Shown piece after piece: positions 8,401-15,952 of a DNA stretch of 64,000 bases; within the stretch, counting starts at the first letter, position 1; each line of letters opens with the position of its first letter. Both the position numbers and the translations under genes were made by a program. Source of the stretch: an uncultured Lachnospiraceae bacterium. GTDB lineage: Bacteria; Bacillota; Clostridia; Lachnospirales; Lachnospiraceae. The stretch lies in assembly GCA_910578475.1 (NCBI GenBank), contig CAJTRK010000003.1, positions 1 through 64,000 on the forward strand, in the 5' to 3' direction. The notes beneath the pieces are model-generated. The model did not search any database and had not been told where the DNA came from. It saw only the letters and a program-made list of their open reading frames with translations.

Positions 8401-9057
8401 GGAAATGGATTCCAGTTTTTCTATCGAACGCTGGCTCAGAATGTCGAAGCTTCTGATGGATTCCACGTCTTCACCCCAAAGCTCGATACGGTAAGGGTTT
8501 TCTTCCGTCAAATCGAAAACGTCAACAATACCGCCCCGAATGCTGAACTGACCGGGCGCTTCCACCTGATAATTCTTTTCATATCCCAGTTCCGTTAATC
8601 GAACCGCCAGTGTTGTTTCGTCGATATGGCTCTGTTTATTGACGGAAACAATATTTTCCTTCTGTACGGACAGCGGAATCTGGGGCGCCATCAGTGCGTC
8701 AAACGTCGTAATAATCGTCGTCGGTTTTCCTTCCATCAGTCTGCGCAGGCACTTCATGCGCTGCATGATGAGCTGATTTCCGTGAATGTCGGCCTGAAAG
8801 AAAATTAAATCCTTTGCAGGATATATCATGACGTTTCTGTCATAGAACTGGTAGTCTTCATAAAGTTCTTTGGCTTTCAAATCGCTGAAAGTAACGATGA
8901 TTTTATGCCGAAAACCATCGCTCAGTCCATATATCATATGAAGCTTCTCGGAATCCACACAGCCGCTTATGCTGACGGCTGCCTTTTCCTTCCCGAGTAT
9001 TTTCTTAAGTTCTTCGTATTCTCCCAATTCCTGCAAGGGAGCGAGTAATGCCCTCAT
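5494..9057 (-). CDS. mfd: Transcription-repair coupling factor
   Basis: Mfd removes RNA polymerase stalled at DNA lesions and recruits UvrA. The 1187 residues match the full family length. Domains in order: UvrB-like N-terminus (about 1-350), CarD-like RNA polymerase interaction domain (VGDYVVHESHGLGIYRG, about 512), RecG-like helicase with Walker A GDVGYGKT (about 657), DEEQ box (about 760), SATPIPRTLHMS-type motif III and QLRGRVGRS motif VI, and the C-terminal UvrA-masking domain. The start ATG (9057) overlaps the pth stop codon as ATGA, so the two are translationally coupled, a common clostridial arrangement. Confidence 0.97.
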   Translation of the reverse strand: MRALLAPLQELGEYEELKKILGKEKAAVSISGCVDSEKLHMIYGLSDGFRHKIIVTFSDLKAKELYEDYQFYDRNVMIYPAKDLIFFQADIHGNQLIMQRMKCLRRLMEGKPTTIITTFDALMAPQIPLSVQKENIVSVNKQSHIDETTLAVRLTELGYEKNYQVEAPGQFSIRGGIVDVFDLTEENPYRIELWGEDVESIRSFDILSQRSIEKLESISIYPATEMILRKEELCAGLERIEKEGKAYAEKLRAEMKTEEAHRVGQQIKELKEQLLELGVSINAVNLESYIRYFYQSLSSFLEVFPVEQSVVFVDEPIRVKEHADVIEMEFRESMMHRVEKGYILPGQMDVLFRGEEIAAKLAGRRTVAISMMDGRNPLFKTEKQFDIQVRSMPSYNNSFDALVKDLTRYKKNGYRVLLLSGSRTRAKRLAEDLREQELAAFYSEDPEREVLPGEVMTYYGRVLKGFEYPLLKFLVISESDIFGSQKKKKKRKKVYEGQKINDFAELKVGDYVVHESHGLGIYRGIEKVEVEKVTKDYIKIEYRDGGNLYILATGLDVIQKYASADAGTPKLNKLGTQEWNKTKTKVKSAVHEIAQDLVELYAHRQQKNGFQYGSDTVWQKEFEEMFPFEETEDQLNAIADTKSDMESTKIMDRLICGDVGYGKTEIAIRAAFKAVQEGKQVAYLVPTTILAQQHYNTFIQRMKDFPVRIDLMSRFRTASEQKKTVEDLRRGMVDIVIGTHRILSKDVQFKDLGLLIVDEEQRFGVTHKEKIKKMKEDVDVLTLTATPIPRTLHMSLIGIRDMSVLEEGPNDRQPIQTFVCEYNEELVREAIARELAREGQVYYVYNRVAHIADIAAAIQNLVPEATVAFAHGQMNERELEHIMYDFINGEIDVLVSTTIIETGLDISNVNTMIIHDSDNMGLSQLYQLRGRVGRSNRTAYAFLMYKRNKMLREVAEKRLEAIREFTDLGSGFKIAMRDLEIRGAGNILGARQHGHMQAVGYDLYCKMLNEAVKNIKGIATVESFTTSIDLDVDAYIPPSYIVNEIQKLDIYKRIAGIENNRECDDMKEELLDRFGEIPKSADNLLRIALIRVRAHRLYMSEVKGKNELLQFIMRTDAPIAVENIPQLLNRYKGALSFDPKGTPVFRYRYRKFDLVEKNEEFLMTVTEQLLDDMQRILLPDAESSFLP

Positions 9058-9638
9058 GATTGTGTTCCCGTTCCTTTTTTATTAAATAGATTCATCGCTT
9101 TATCGGCGCCTTCCGTTATCATGACTTCCGCCGCCTGGGCAGCCTGTTCCACGCTCTTGGCAATGAGCGCTCTGTCATCTTCATTAAAATGCCCCAGAAC
9201 ATAATCCGCCAGGTCATATCCTGCCGGCTTCTCTCCTACGCCGAGCCTGATTCTCTGAAATTCATCGTGTCCCAAATGCAGAATGATATTCTTCAGCCCG
9301 TTATGACCTCCTGCGCTTCCTTTTTTCCGAATGCGCAATGCTCCCGGCGCAAGGCTGATATCGTCTGAAATAACGATGAGCTCTGTTTTTTCTTCTATCT
9401 TATAATAGTCTATGATTTCACGAATGCTTTCACCACTCAGATTCATAAAAGTCTGCGGTTTCACAAGCAATACCTTTTCGCTCCCAAGCATTCCTTTTCC
9501 CAGTAACGCTTTATGTTTCTTCTCCTGTACGGAGATATGGTTCTTTGCGGCAATCGCATCGACTGCCATAAACCCGATATTATGTCTCGTATTTTCATAT
9601 TTCGCGCCCGGATTCCCGAGTCCTGCAATTACATACAT
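9054..9638 (-). CDS. pth: Peptidyl-tRNA hydrolase
   Basis: Hydrolyses peptidyl-tRNA released by abortive translation. The 194 residues fit the family. The catalytic His is in TRHNIGF (His19), the substrate-binding Asn in KPQTFMNLSG, the supporting Asp in SDDISLAPG, and the second Asn in GGHNGLKNI. First gene of the pth-mfd operon, with a sigma-A-like promoter at 9696-9724. Confidence 0.97.
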   Translation of the reverse strand: MYVIAGLGNPGAKYENTRHNIGFMAVDAIAAKNHISVQEKKHKALLGKGMLGSEKVLLVKPQTFMNLSGESIREIIDYYKIEEKTELIVISDDISLAPGALRIRKKGSAGGHNGLKNIILHLGHDEFQRIRLGVGEKPAGYDLADYVLGHFNEDDRALIAKSVEQAAQAAEVMITEGADKAMNLFNKKGTGTQS

Positions 9639-9695
9639 AGCTGCTCCCGATTCTTCTTTTCTCTGATTTTAAACCTGATAAAACGAATTCAATCT

Positions 9696-9724
9696 ATTGT
9701 ATCAATATACGGAAACTCCCACAA
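9696..9724 (-). promoter_or_regulatory. Sigma-A-type promoter of pth-mfd
   Basis: On the minus strand: TTGTGG, 17-bp spacer, TACAAT, about 55 bp before the pth start. Foldback element copy 1 begins about 27 bp upstream of the -35. Confidence 0.55.
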
Positions 9725-9750
9725 GTAGTTTTTCCAAAACATCCCAAAAA

Positions 9751-9938
9751 TTCACACCCGTTCCGTCCCACCCGGACAGGGTATCGTTCTCTGGCGGAGG
9801 CCCTGTAAAAATGTCGGCACTTTGGATTTTGAGGCGCTTGGGACTCAAAATCCTTAGTACCGCTACATTTTTAGCGGAGCGAAAGCGTGCCTCCAAAGAG
9901 AACGATACCCTGTCCGGGCGGGACGGAACGGGTGTGAA
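9751..9938. repeat. Foldback element, copy 1: long self-complementary arms around an 87-nt core
   Basis: Arms of about 50 bp at 9751-9801 and 9889-9938 are near-perfect inverted repeats, with one substitution and one short internal loop. Between them is an 87-nt core that begins CCTGTAAAAA, contains a 10-bp hairpin (GGATTTTGAG / CTCAAAATCC), then CTTAGTACCGCT and GCGGAGCGAAAGCG. The same core blocks, core length and internal loop occur in copy 2 (51940-52151), but the arms there are unrelated in sequence. It lies between the spoVG terminator and the pth promoter and encodes no plausible protein. Confidence 0.85.
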
Positions 9939-9956
9939 AAGTACTTTCAAATCCCA

Positions 9957-9984
9957 AAACAAAAAGGATGCTTACGCATCCTTC
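9957..9984 (-). terminator. spoVG terminator
   Basis: Stem AAGGATGC / GCATCCTT with a 3-4 nt loop, followed on the minus strand by TTTTTGTTTT, about 20 bp after the spoVG stop codon. Confidence 0.8.
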
Positions 9985-10005
9985 CTGTCCTTACTTGTTA
10001 ATCCA

Positions 10006-10278
10006 CTATTCGTCAGTCGGTTCTAAAAGCGCCTTCTCATAGCTATCCAGAATAATATTCTGAATATGCTCCCTGGTAACGGAATTAATCGGATGTGCAA
10101 TATCCCGATATTCGCCATCAGTTGCCTTCTTGCTTGGCATAGCAATAAAAAGCCCTTTTTCACCTTCAATTACTTTAATGTCATGCACTACAAATTCATC
10201 GTCAATGGTTATTGAAACGATTGCCTTCATCTTGCTGTCTTGAGTCATTTTACGCACGCGGACATCAGTAATTCTCAT
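10006..10278 (-). CDS. spoVG: Septation/sporulation regulator SpoVG
   Basis: A small RNA/DNA-binding regulator that affects asymmetric septation and other stationary-phase genes. The 90 residues are collinear with the family (MRITDVRVRKM, VVHDIKVIEG, FIAMPSKK, AHPINSVTRE). The ATG at 10278 has GGAGG 8 bp upstream; a longer in-frame start exists but lacks a ribosome binding site. A possible sigma-H promoter is at 10313-10342. Single-gene unit with its own terminator. Confidence 0.95.
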   Translation of the reverse strand: MRITDVRVRKMTQDSKMKAIVSITIDDEFVVHDIKVIEGEKGLFIAMPSKKATDGEYRDIAHPINSVTREHIQNIILDSYEKALLEPTDE

Positions 10279-10312
10279 GAAGCTCAGCCTCCTTATCATA
10301 TGATACCGAACA

Positions 10313-10342
10313 GATTCCCGTCGGCTTTCACAAGCTTTCCAC
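10313..10342 (-). promoter_or_regulatory. Possible sigma-H-like promoter of spoVG
   Basis: On the minus strand: GTGGAAAGC, 14-bp spacer, CGGGAAT, compared with sigma-H consensus RNAGGAWWW / RNNGAAT. spoVG is a classic sigma-H target in Bacillus; the match here is partial. Confidence 0.35.
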
Positions 10343-10439
10343 ACAAGTCATACTTATCAAGCCACGCAGCTTGTAATCAACACTATTACTGCTTTATCAT
10401 CAGAATAAACACTGGGTGATAATAAAACTTTTTATAACA

Positions 10440-11558
10440 CTAAATAACATATCTGTCATTGTGTTCTACAACAATTTCTATACCGTTTTCCCCTCTGTAA
10501 TACGAATTGGCACGAATTGTTCCCCGGCTCTCAACAATGCAATTTTCAATATGCGTGTTATCTCCGATGTAAACATCATTTAAAATAATGGAATTTTTGA
10601 TATAACAATTATTCCCAATATATGTCTTTTTAAAGATAACAGAATCTTCCACAGTCCCGTTTACAATACAGCCGCTGGAAATCAGGCTGTTGCGGATTTT
10701 AGCCCCTACGTTATATTTCGCCGGCGGATTGTCATCCACTCTTGAATATACATCCGGGTACTGTTTGAAGAAATAATTTCTGATTTCCGGTTTCAGGAAA
10801 TCCATATTCGTATTAAAATAATCCTCGACCGTCGCGATATTGCTCCAGTATTCCTTAATCTTATAGCCAAAAATCCTTTTGATGCCTTTGTAGCGAATCA
10901 GAATATCTTTGACAAAATCATGGCGGTCTTCTTCCGCGCTTTTTTCAATCATCTCAATCAGCTGCCGTCTTCTGATAACATACACACCGCAGGAAATCGT
11001 ATTGGATTTGGCAACCACCGGTTTTTCCTCAAATTCTTCGATGCGGCTTTCTTCATTCATCTTAATCGTGCCGTAACGCTCGATATTTGCCTTTGGTTCC
11101 ATTTCCTTACATACGACGGTAATATCCGCTTTTTTCTCAATATGGTATTCCAGAACTTTATTATAATCCATCTTGTAAACACAGTCACCGGAAGAAATAA
11201 CCACATAGGGTTCGTGACTGTTCTTTAAGAAAGACAGATTCTGGGCTATTGCGTCCGCCGTGCCGCGATACCAGACGCTGCTTTCCGCCGTTACCGCCGG
11301 GGTAAAAACGTATAAGCCTCCCTGTTTTCGTCCGAAATTCCACCATTTTGAAGAACTCAGATGCTCATTTAAACTTCCCGCATTATACTGGGTAAATACT
11401 GCGACCTTGTTGATATGGGAATTGGTCATGTTACTGAGTGCAAAGTCGATACCGCGATAACTTCCTGCAATCGGCATAGCGCAAGCAGCACGTTTCCGGG
11501 TCAGTTCCTTCATCCTGTGGTTATTTCCACCGGCCAAAATAATTCCTATTGCTCTCAC
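10440..11558 (-). CDS. glgD: Glycogen biosynthesis protein GlgD (regulatory ADP-glucose pyrophosphorylase subunit)
   Basis: A 372-residue paralogue of GlgC. The N-terminal nucleotidyltransferase fold starts IILAGGNNHRMKELT, where the GlgC loop GGQGSRL is not conserved, as expected for the low-activity partner subunit. It ends in a left-handed beta-helix of hexapeptide repeats (ISSGCIVNG..VIFKKTYIGNNCYIKNSIILNDV). GTG start at 11558 overlaps the glgC stop as GTGA, so the subunits are coupled and probably form a heterotetramer. No branching or synthase gene is adjacent. Confidence 0.95.
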   Translation of the reverse strand: MRAIGIILAGGNNHRMKELTRKRAACAMPIAGSYRGIDFALSNMTNSHINKVAVFTQYNAGSLNEHLSSSKWWNFGRKQGGLYVFTPAVTAESSVWYRGTADAIAQNLSFLKNSHEPYVVISSGDCVYKMDYNKVLEYHIEKKADITVVCKEMEPKANIERYGTIKMNEESRIEEFEEKPVVAKSNTISCGVYVIRRRQLIEMIEKSAEEDRHDFVKDILIRYKGIKRIFGYKIKEYWSNIATVEDYFNTNMDFLKPEIRNYFFKQYPDVYSRVDDNPPAKYNVGAKIRNSLISSGCIVNGTVEDSVIFKKTYIGNNCYIKNSIILNDVYIGDNTHIENCIVESRGTIRANSYYRGENGIEIVVEHNDRYVI

Positions 11559-12829
11559 TGTTCTTCACCTGCCTTAATCAAAGTTCTGCCGCTCGGAAGA
11601 TAACCCTCTTTATAATCCTCTGCGGAAGTTACGCCAAATACAACAGTATTTTTCCCGATTGAGACGTCTTTCGGAATAACGCTCTTTTCGCCAATCGTTA
11701 CAAGACCGTGGTTATAGATGTTCGGGTCTGTTTCATTGGGAACCTCTTCCCCGATTCCCAGTTTCACATTATCACCCAATACCGAATCTTCTGCAACGAT
11801 AGCTTTATATAATTCACAATTCCGGCCTATTTCTGTCGAATTCATGATGATAGAATCCCTGATGACAGTTCCTTCTCCAACCACTACCCCGCAGCCGATT
11901 ACGGAATTATAAACTTTACCGTATATTTCCGCGCCTTCGCCAATAATGCTTCTTTCTATGACGCTGTCGGGCGCAAGATACTGCGGCGGAAGTGTTTCGC
12001 ATTTCGTATATATCTTCCAGTATTCCTCATACAGATTAAATTCCGGAACGATATCAATGAGTTCCATATTCGCTTCCCAATAAGAATTGAGAGTTCCCAC
12101 ATCTTTCCAGTATCCGTTAAACTCATAAGCAAAAAGAGGCGCACCTTTCTTATGGCAGTATGGAATAATATGTTTACCGAAATCCAGTCCTGACTGCTCC
12201 GCATTCAAAAGCAATGCTTCCTTCAGCGTCTTCCAGTTAAAGATGTATATGCCCATCGATGCGAGATTGCTTCTCGGATGCTCCGGTTTTTCTTCAAAGT
12301 CAACTACCTTACAGTTCTCATCGGTAATCATAATGCCAAAACGTTTGGCTTCTTCCATCGGCACAGGCATAACCGCAATCGTAACTTCCGCGCCGTTCTG
12401 CTTATGGAAATCCAACATTACCTCATAATCCATCTTGTAGATATGGTCGCCCGAAAGAATCAATACATACTCTGGATGAAAGCTCTCCATATATGCGATA
12501 TTCTGATAAATCGCATTTGCAGTTCCCGTATACCATTCGCTGTGCACACTTTTCTCATAGGGGGGAAGTACCGTAACGCCTCCTATATTTCTGTCAAGGT
12601 CCCACGGAATGCCTATTCCGATATGGGTATTCAGGCGAAGCGGCTGGTACTGTGTTAATACACCAACAGTATCGACGCCGGAATTAATGCAGTTGCTCAG
12701 GGGAAAATCTATAATCCTGTACTTACTTCCGAATGATACCGCCGGTTTTGCCATCCTGGATGTCAGAACACCCAATCTGCTTCCCTGACCGCCAGCTAGC
12801 AGCATGGCAATCATTTCTTTCTTAACCAT
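11555..12829 (-). CDS. glgC: Glucose-1-phosphate adenylyltransferase (catalytic subunit)
   Basis: Makes ADP-glucose from glucose-1-phosphate and ATP, the committed step of glycogen synthesis. Seen: AMLLAGGQGSRLGVLT with the catalytic Arg, SGDHIYKMDYEVML with the Asp, GSKYRIIDFPLSN, VVDFEEKP, and the C-terminal beta-helix. ATG at 12829 is preferred (GAGGTGAGGG just upstream) over an in-frame GTG three codons earlier. Total 424 residues, family-typical. Confidence 0.96.
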   Translation of the reverse strand: MVKKEMIAMLLAGGQGSRLGVLTSRMAKPAVSFGSKYRIIDFPLSNCINSGVDTVGVLTQYQPLRLNTHIGIGIPWDLDRNIGGVTVLPPYEKSVHSEWYTGTANAIYQNIAYMESFHPEYVLILSGDHIYKMDYEVMLDFHKQNGAEVTIAVMPVPMEEAKRFGIMITDENCKVVDFEEKPEHPRSNLASMGIYIFNWKTLKEALLLNAEQSGLDFGKHIIPYCHKKGAPLFAYEFNGYWKDVGTLNSYWEANMELIDIVPEFNLYEEYWKIYTKCETLPPQYLAPDSVIERSIIGEGAEIYGKVYNSVIGCGVVVGEGTVIRDSIIMNSTEIGRNCELYKAIVAEDSVLGDNVKLGIGEEVPNETDPNIYNHGLVTIGEKSVIPKDVSIGKNTVVFGVTSAEDYKEGYLPSGRTLIKAGEEQ

Positions 12830-13256
12830 ATCCCTCACCTCTTGTTTCTGATAATATATTTTTATAAAAAAATCTTATTTGGTTCTATAAGTATATCACA
12901 ACTAAATCAGAAAGTGAATATTATTTACAAAATAATTCACTTTTTATCCCCTTCGTTTTATTTATATTTTACAATATTTTGAGTTTATTTTTATAATCTT
13001 TGTTTATTTTCAATAAGTTCATTTTCTCACGTTACGCGTTACCTATCATTTTAAAGAAATTTTCAATAAAATTAAATCCGTTCATTATATCGCCCTGTTT
13101 TTGGGAAATACTTCCGAATAACTACCATGAATTGGAAATTCATATTGGTTTTTTTCAGACAAATGCGTATAATAAATTTATAATCATAAACATCTGCTAA
13201 GCATATCATTCCCACAGTCTTCGAGAATGATAATGTCGAAAATAATGGAGGGAAAA
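12830..13256. promoter_or_regulatory. Divergent AT-rich control region between glgC and murC
   Basis: On the plus strand a clear promoter (TTGGTT 13145-13150, 17 bp, TATAAT 13168-13173) faces murC. On the minus strand a TATACT -10 (12890-12895) with a TTCACT -35 (12914-12919) faces glgC. The glgC -35 lies inside a 14-bp hairpin (12912-12944, AAAGTGAAT..ATTCACTTT) that could be an operator. No gene is seen in the stretch. Confidence 0.55.
13145..13173 (+). promoter_or_regulatory. Sigma-A-type promoter of murC
   Basis: TTGGTT, 17-bp spacer, perfect TATAAT, about 83 bp upstream of the murC ATG. Confidence 0.7.
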
Positions 13257-14633
13257 ATGTACCAAATTGATTTTAATCATCCGATTCATATTTTTTTCAT
13301 GGGCATCGGCGGTATCAGCATGAGCGGTCTTGCCGAAATTCTTCTTTCGGAAGGTTTCCGGGTATCCGGTTCCGACAGGCAGAAATCCCCTCTTACCGAA
13401 GCCCTCAGCGAAAAAGGCGCTGCCATATATTATGGTCAGAAAAAGGAAAATCTCGCATCCGCCCCCGACCTTATCGTATACACGAGCGCCATCAGAGAGG
13501 ATAATCCGGAATTTATCGCTGGCAATGAACTGGGCATTCCTTTTCTCACAAGAGCACAATTGCTCGGACAAATGATGAAAAACTACAAAATCCCCATCGC
13601 CGTAAGCGGCACGCATGGCAAAACAACCACGACTTCCATGTTGTCCCAAATCCTGCTGAACGCCGATACGGACCCGACCTTGTCCATCGGCGGTATCTAT
13701 CAGGCTATCGGCGGCAATATCCGGGTCGGCGGTTCCGATTACTTCGTGACGGAAGCCTGCGAATACACGAACAGTTTTCTGAGTTTCTTTCCGAAAGTCG
13801 GCATCATCCTTAATATAGAAGAAGACCATCTGGATTTCTTCAAAGACCTGGATGATATACGCAATTCCTTTCACGAATTTGCGAAGCTGCTGCCCGCCGG
13901 GGGAACGCTTGTTATAAACGGAGACATTCCGCATGTGGAACAGATAACGGATTCTCTGTCCTGTGAAGTCGTTACCTTTGGCACGTCCTCCTGCGATTAC
14001 GTTCCTTCCAATATTACTTATGATGAATTTGGCCATCCTTCTTTTGACTTAAAGGGACCGGACGGAAAGACCCGTTCCTATGCCCTGCGCGTACCGGGGC
14101 TGTATAATGTTTACAATGCCGCCGCCGCTGTCGCCACCGCCGAACTGCTTGGCATCGATGCGCAGATTATCCGGGAGGCTCTGTCCGATTTCAAAGGTAC
14201 CGACAGACGCTTCGAGTACAAGGGACAGATGAACGGAATCACTATAATAGATGATTATGCACATCACCCCACAGAAATTACTGCAACTTTACATGCCGCA
14301 CAAAATTATCCGCACAAAACAATCTGGTGTGTGTTCCAGCCCCATACTTATTCGAGAACCAAAGCCTTTCTTCCTGAATTTGCGGAAGCGTTGTCGATAG
14401 CCGACAAAATCGTTCTTGCCGACATTTTTGCAGCGCGGGAAAAGGATACGCTCGGCATCAGTTCCGAAACATTACGAAAAGAAATTGAAAATCGCGGACA
14501 CGAATGTTACTATTTCCCGACCTTTGCGGAAATCGAAAATTTTCTCATTGAAAATTGCACAAAGGGTGATTTGTTGATAACTATGGGGGCCGGAGACGTC
14601 GTAAAAATCGGAGAAAACCTGCTCCGAAAATAA
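13257..14633 (+). CDS. murC: UDP-N-acetylmuramate--L-alanine ligase
   Basis: Adds the first amino acid of the peptidoglycan stem. Seen: N-terminal MGIGGISMSGLAEIL (Rossmann UDP-binding), P-loop VSGTHGKTTTTSML, ACEYTNSFLSF, DDYAHHPTEI, and VFQPHTYSRT. At 458 residues it is family length. ATG at 13257 is chosen because GGAGGG lies 5-6 bp upstream; upstream in-frame ATGs lack this. Single-gene unit ending in a strong terminator that carries DnaA-box-like sequences. Confidence 0.97.
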   Translation: MYQIDFNHPIHIFFMGIGGISMSGLAEILLSEGFRVSGSDRQKSPLTEALSEKGAAIYYGQKKENLASAPDLIVYTSAIREDNPEFIAGNELGIPFLTRAQLLGQMMKNYKIPIAVSGTHGKTTTTSMLSQILLNADTDPTLSIGGIYQAIGGNIRVGGSDYFVTEACEYTNSFLSFFPKVGIILNIEEDHLDFFKDLDDIRNSFHEFAKLLPAGGTLVINGDIPHVEQITDSLSCEVVTFGTSSCDYVPSNITYDEFGHPSFDLKGPDGKTRSYALRVPGLYNVYNAAAAVATAELLGIDAQIIREALSDFKGTDRRFEYKGQMNGITIIDDYAHHPTEITATLHAAQNYPHKTIWCVFQPHTYSRTKAFLPEFAEALSIADKIVLADIFAAREKDTLGISSETLRKEIENRGHECYYFPTFAEIENFLIENCTKGDLLITMGAGDVVKIGENLLRK

Positions 14634-14729
14634 TTATCCACAATATCCACAGGAAAAAGACGGTATCGTTTTTCTTTTGCCTGTGGATATTTTTCTCCGT
14701 TGTTCCGTTATACTACCCTGTTATACACA
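14634..14729. promoter_or_regulatory. Cluster of DnaA boxes between murC and dnaD
   Basis: Consensus box TTATCCACA at 14634-14642, one-mismatch boxes ATATCCACA at 14643-14651 and, inverted, 14682-14690, and TTATACACA (fits TTWTNCACA) at 14721-14729. Four sites in 96 bp, upstream of replication-initiation genes dnaD and dnaI-like, suggest DnaA-dependent control. The two one-mismatch sites form the stem of the murC terminator, which may explain part of their symmetry. Confidence 0.5.
14643..14697 (+). terminator. murC terminator
   Basis: Outer stem ATATCCACAGG / CCTGTGGATAT (14643-14653, 14680-14690), with an inner GAAAAA / TTTTTC pairing, followed by TTTTTC. Confidence 0.75.
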
Positions 14730-14803
14730 ATTTCCACATCGTGAATTTCGATGTACGTTTTTTTATTTCTTACAAATTGACTATATCTTTTTAAATTTCA
14801 TCA

Positions 14804-14812
14804 TGCTATAAT
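14804..14812 (+). promoter_or_regulatory. Extended -10 promoter of the dnaD operon
   Basis: TGCTATAAT (TGn plus perfect TATAAT) 28 bp before the dnaD start, with no good -35 at 17 bp. An extended -10 element can function without one. Confidence 0.55.
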
Positions 14813-14839
14813 TCAACTTACTTTGATAGGAGCGGATTT

Positions 14840-15940
14840 TTGAGCATGAGCACTTTTACCATTTATCAGGATAATTACACAAATACCACGGTTGTTTCCA
14901 ACCGTTTTATCGACGAATATATGAGGTCTGCCAACGACGCGCAGCTCAAAATCTATCTGTATCTGATTCGCATGATGAGTGCGGGACTTTCCACCAGTGT
15001 TTCCGAAATCGCAGACGTCTTTAATTATACGGAAAAAGATGTTTTGCGCGCTTTAAAATATTGGGAAAAAAATCAGCTTCTTACGCTCGATTTCAACGAA
15101 AATAAGAGTCTGTGCAGTATTCATCTCCGGGATTTGAATCCGTCTGTCCCGGTTCCGGCCGCGGCTCAGACAGCAGTTCCGGCTCAGGTAACGGCGCCGG
15201 CTGCGGCTGCTTCCATGTATGTCGTTCCGATTGCACAAAGGCCTTCTGAAACGGAAGCCGAAATGCCGAAAGCGGAAGAAAATCCTTATGAAAAACCGAA
15301 CTATACACTGGAGCAGTTAAAAACTTTTAAATCCGACGAAGCAACCTCAAGTCTGCTTTTTATCGCGGAGCAGTATTTGAAAAAGACGCTCAGCGCATCC
15401 GAAATCAAATCGATTCTTTTTATTTCGGACAAACTCGGTTTTTCGGAAGACCTGATTGACCATCTGATACAGTACTGCGTAGACCGGGGCAAAAAAGACC
15501 TGCGATACATAGAAAAAGTGGCGGTCAACTGGGCGCAGGAAGGCATCACCACACCGGAACAGGCTGCCTCTCATGCGCATAAATATGACAAAATTACCTA
15601 CGATATCATGAAGGCGCTCGGCCGCTCCGGCATGCCGACACAGGCCGAAGTATCCTATATCACACGCTGGACCAGAGAACTCGGATTTACATTCGACATT
15701 ATTTCCGCCGCATGTGAAAGAACCGTTCTTGCAACGGACAAGCATCGTTTTGAATACGCGGACAGTATTTTGAACAGCTGGCACAAGGCCGGCGTCCATC
15801 ACAGGAACGAAATCAAAACGCTCGACACCCGTTTTCGACAGACCAAAGCGGGCAAAACATATTCAACGAATAAGTTCAACCAGTTCAAACAGAATCCCTA
15901 TGATTTTGACGAACTGGAAAAGGAGCTGTTAAGCAATTAA
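14840..15940 (+). CDS. DnaD-domain replication initiation protein
   Basis: A 366-residue DnaD-like protein, a helicase-loading factor in low-GC Gram-positives. The N-terminus (about 20-90) is a winged-helix domain (AQLKIYLYLIRMMSAG, TEKDVLRALKYWEKN). A Pro/Ala-rich linker (about 100-150) follows. Residues about 150-320 hold two DnaD-like helical modules (SEDLIDHLIQYCVDRGKKDLRYIEKVAVNW and a second copy at about 250-310). The TTG at 14840 sits 7 bp after GGAG, whereas ATG 14846 is 13 bp away, so TTG is preferred. Followed 12 bp later by the dnaI-like gene. Confidence 0.9.
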   Translation: MSMSTFTIYQDNYTNTTVVSNRFIDEYMRSANDAQLKIYLYLIRMMSAGLSTSVSEIADVFNYTEKDVLRALKYWEKNQLLTLDFNENKSLCSIHLRDLNPSVPVPAAAQTAVPAQVTAPAAAASMYVVPIAQRPSETEAEMPKAEENPYEKPNYTLEQLKTFKSDEATSSLLFIAEQYLKKTLSASEIKSILFISDKLGFSEDLIDHLIQYCVDRGKKDLRYIEKVAVNWAQEGITTPEQAASHAHKYDKITYDIMKALGRSGMPTQAEVSYITRWTRELGFTFDIISAACERTVLATDKHRFEYADSILNSWHKAGVHHRNEIKTLDTRFRQTKAGKTYSTNKFNQFKQNPYDFDELEKELLSN

Positions 15941-15952
15941 AGGAGTACCGCC

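Noticed and set aside
9702..10026. Frames on both strands across foldback copy 1
   Set aside because: Similar peptide fragments appear at both foldback copies only because the DNA core is shared; arms differ, there is no ribosome binding site, and pairing rather than coding is conserved.
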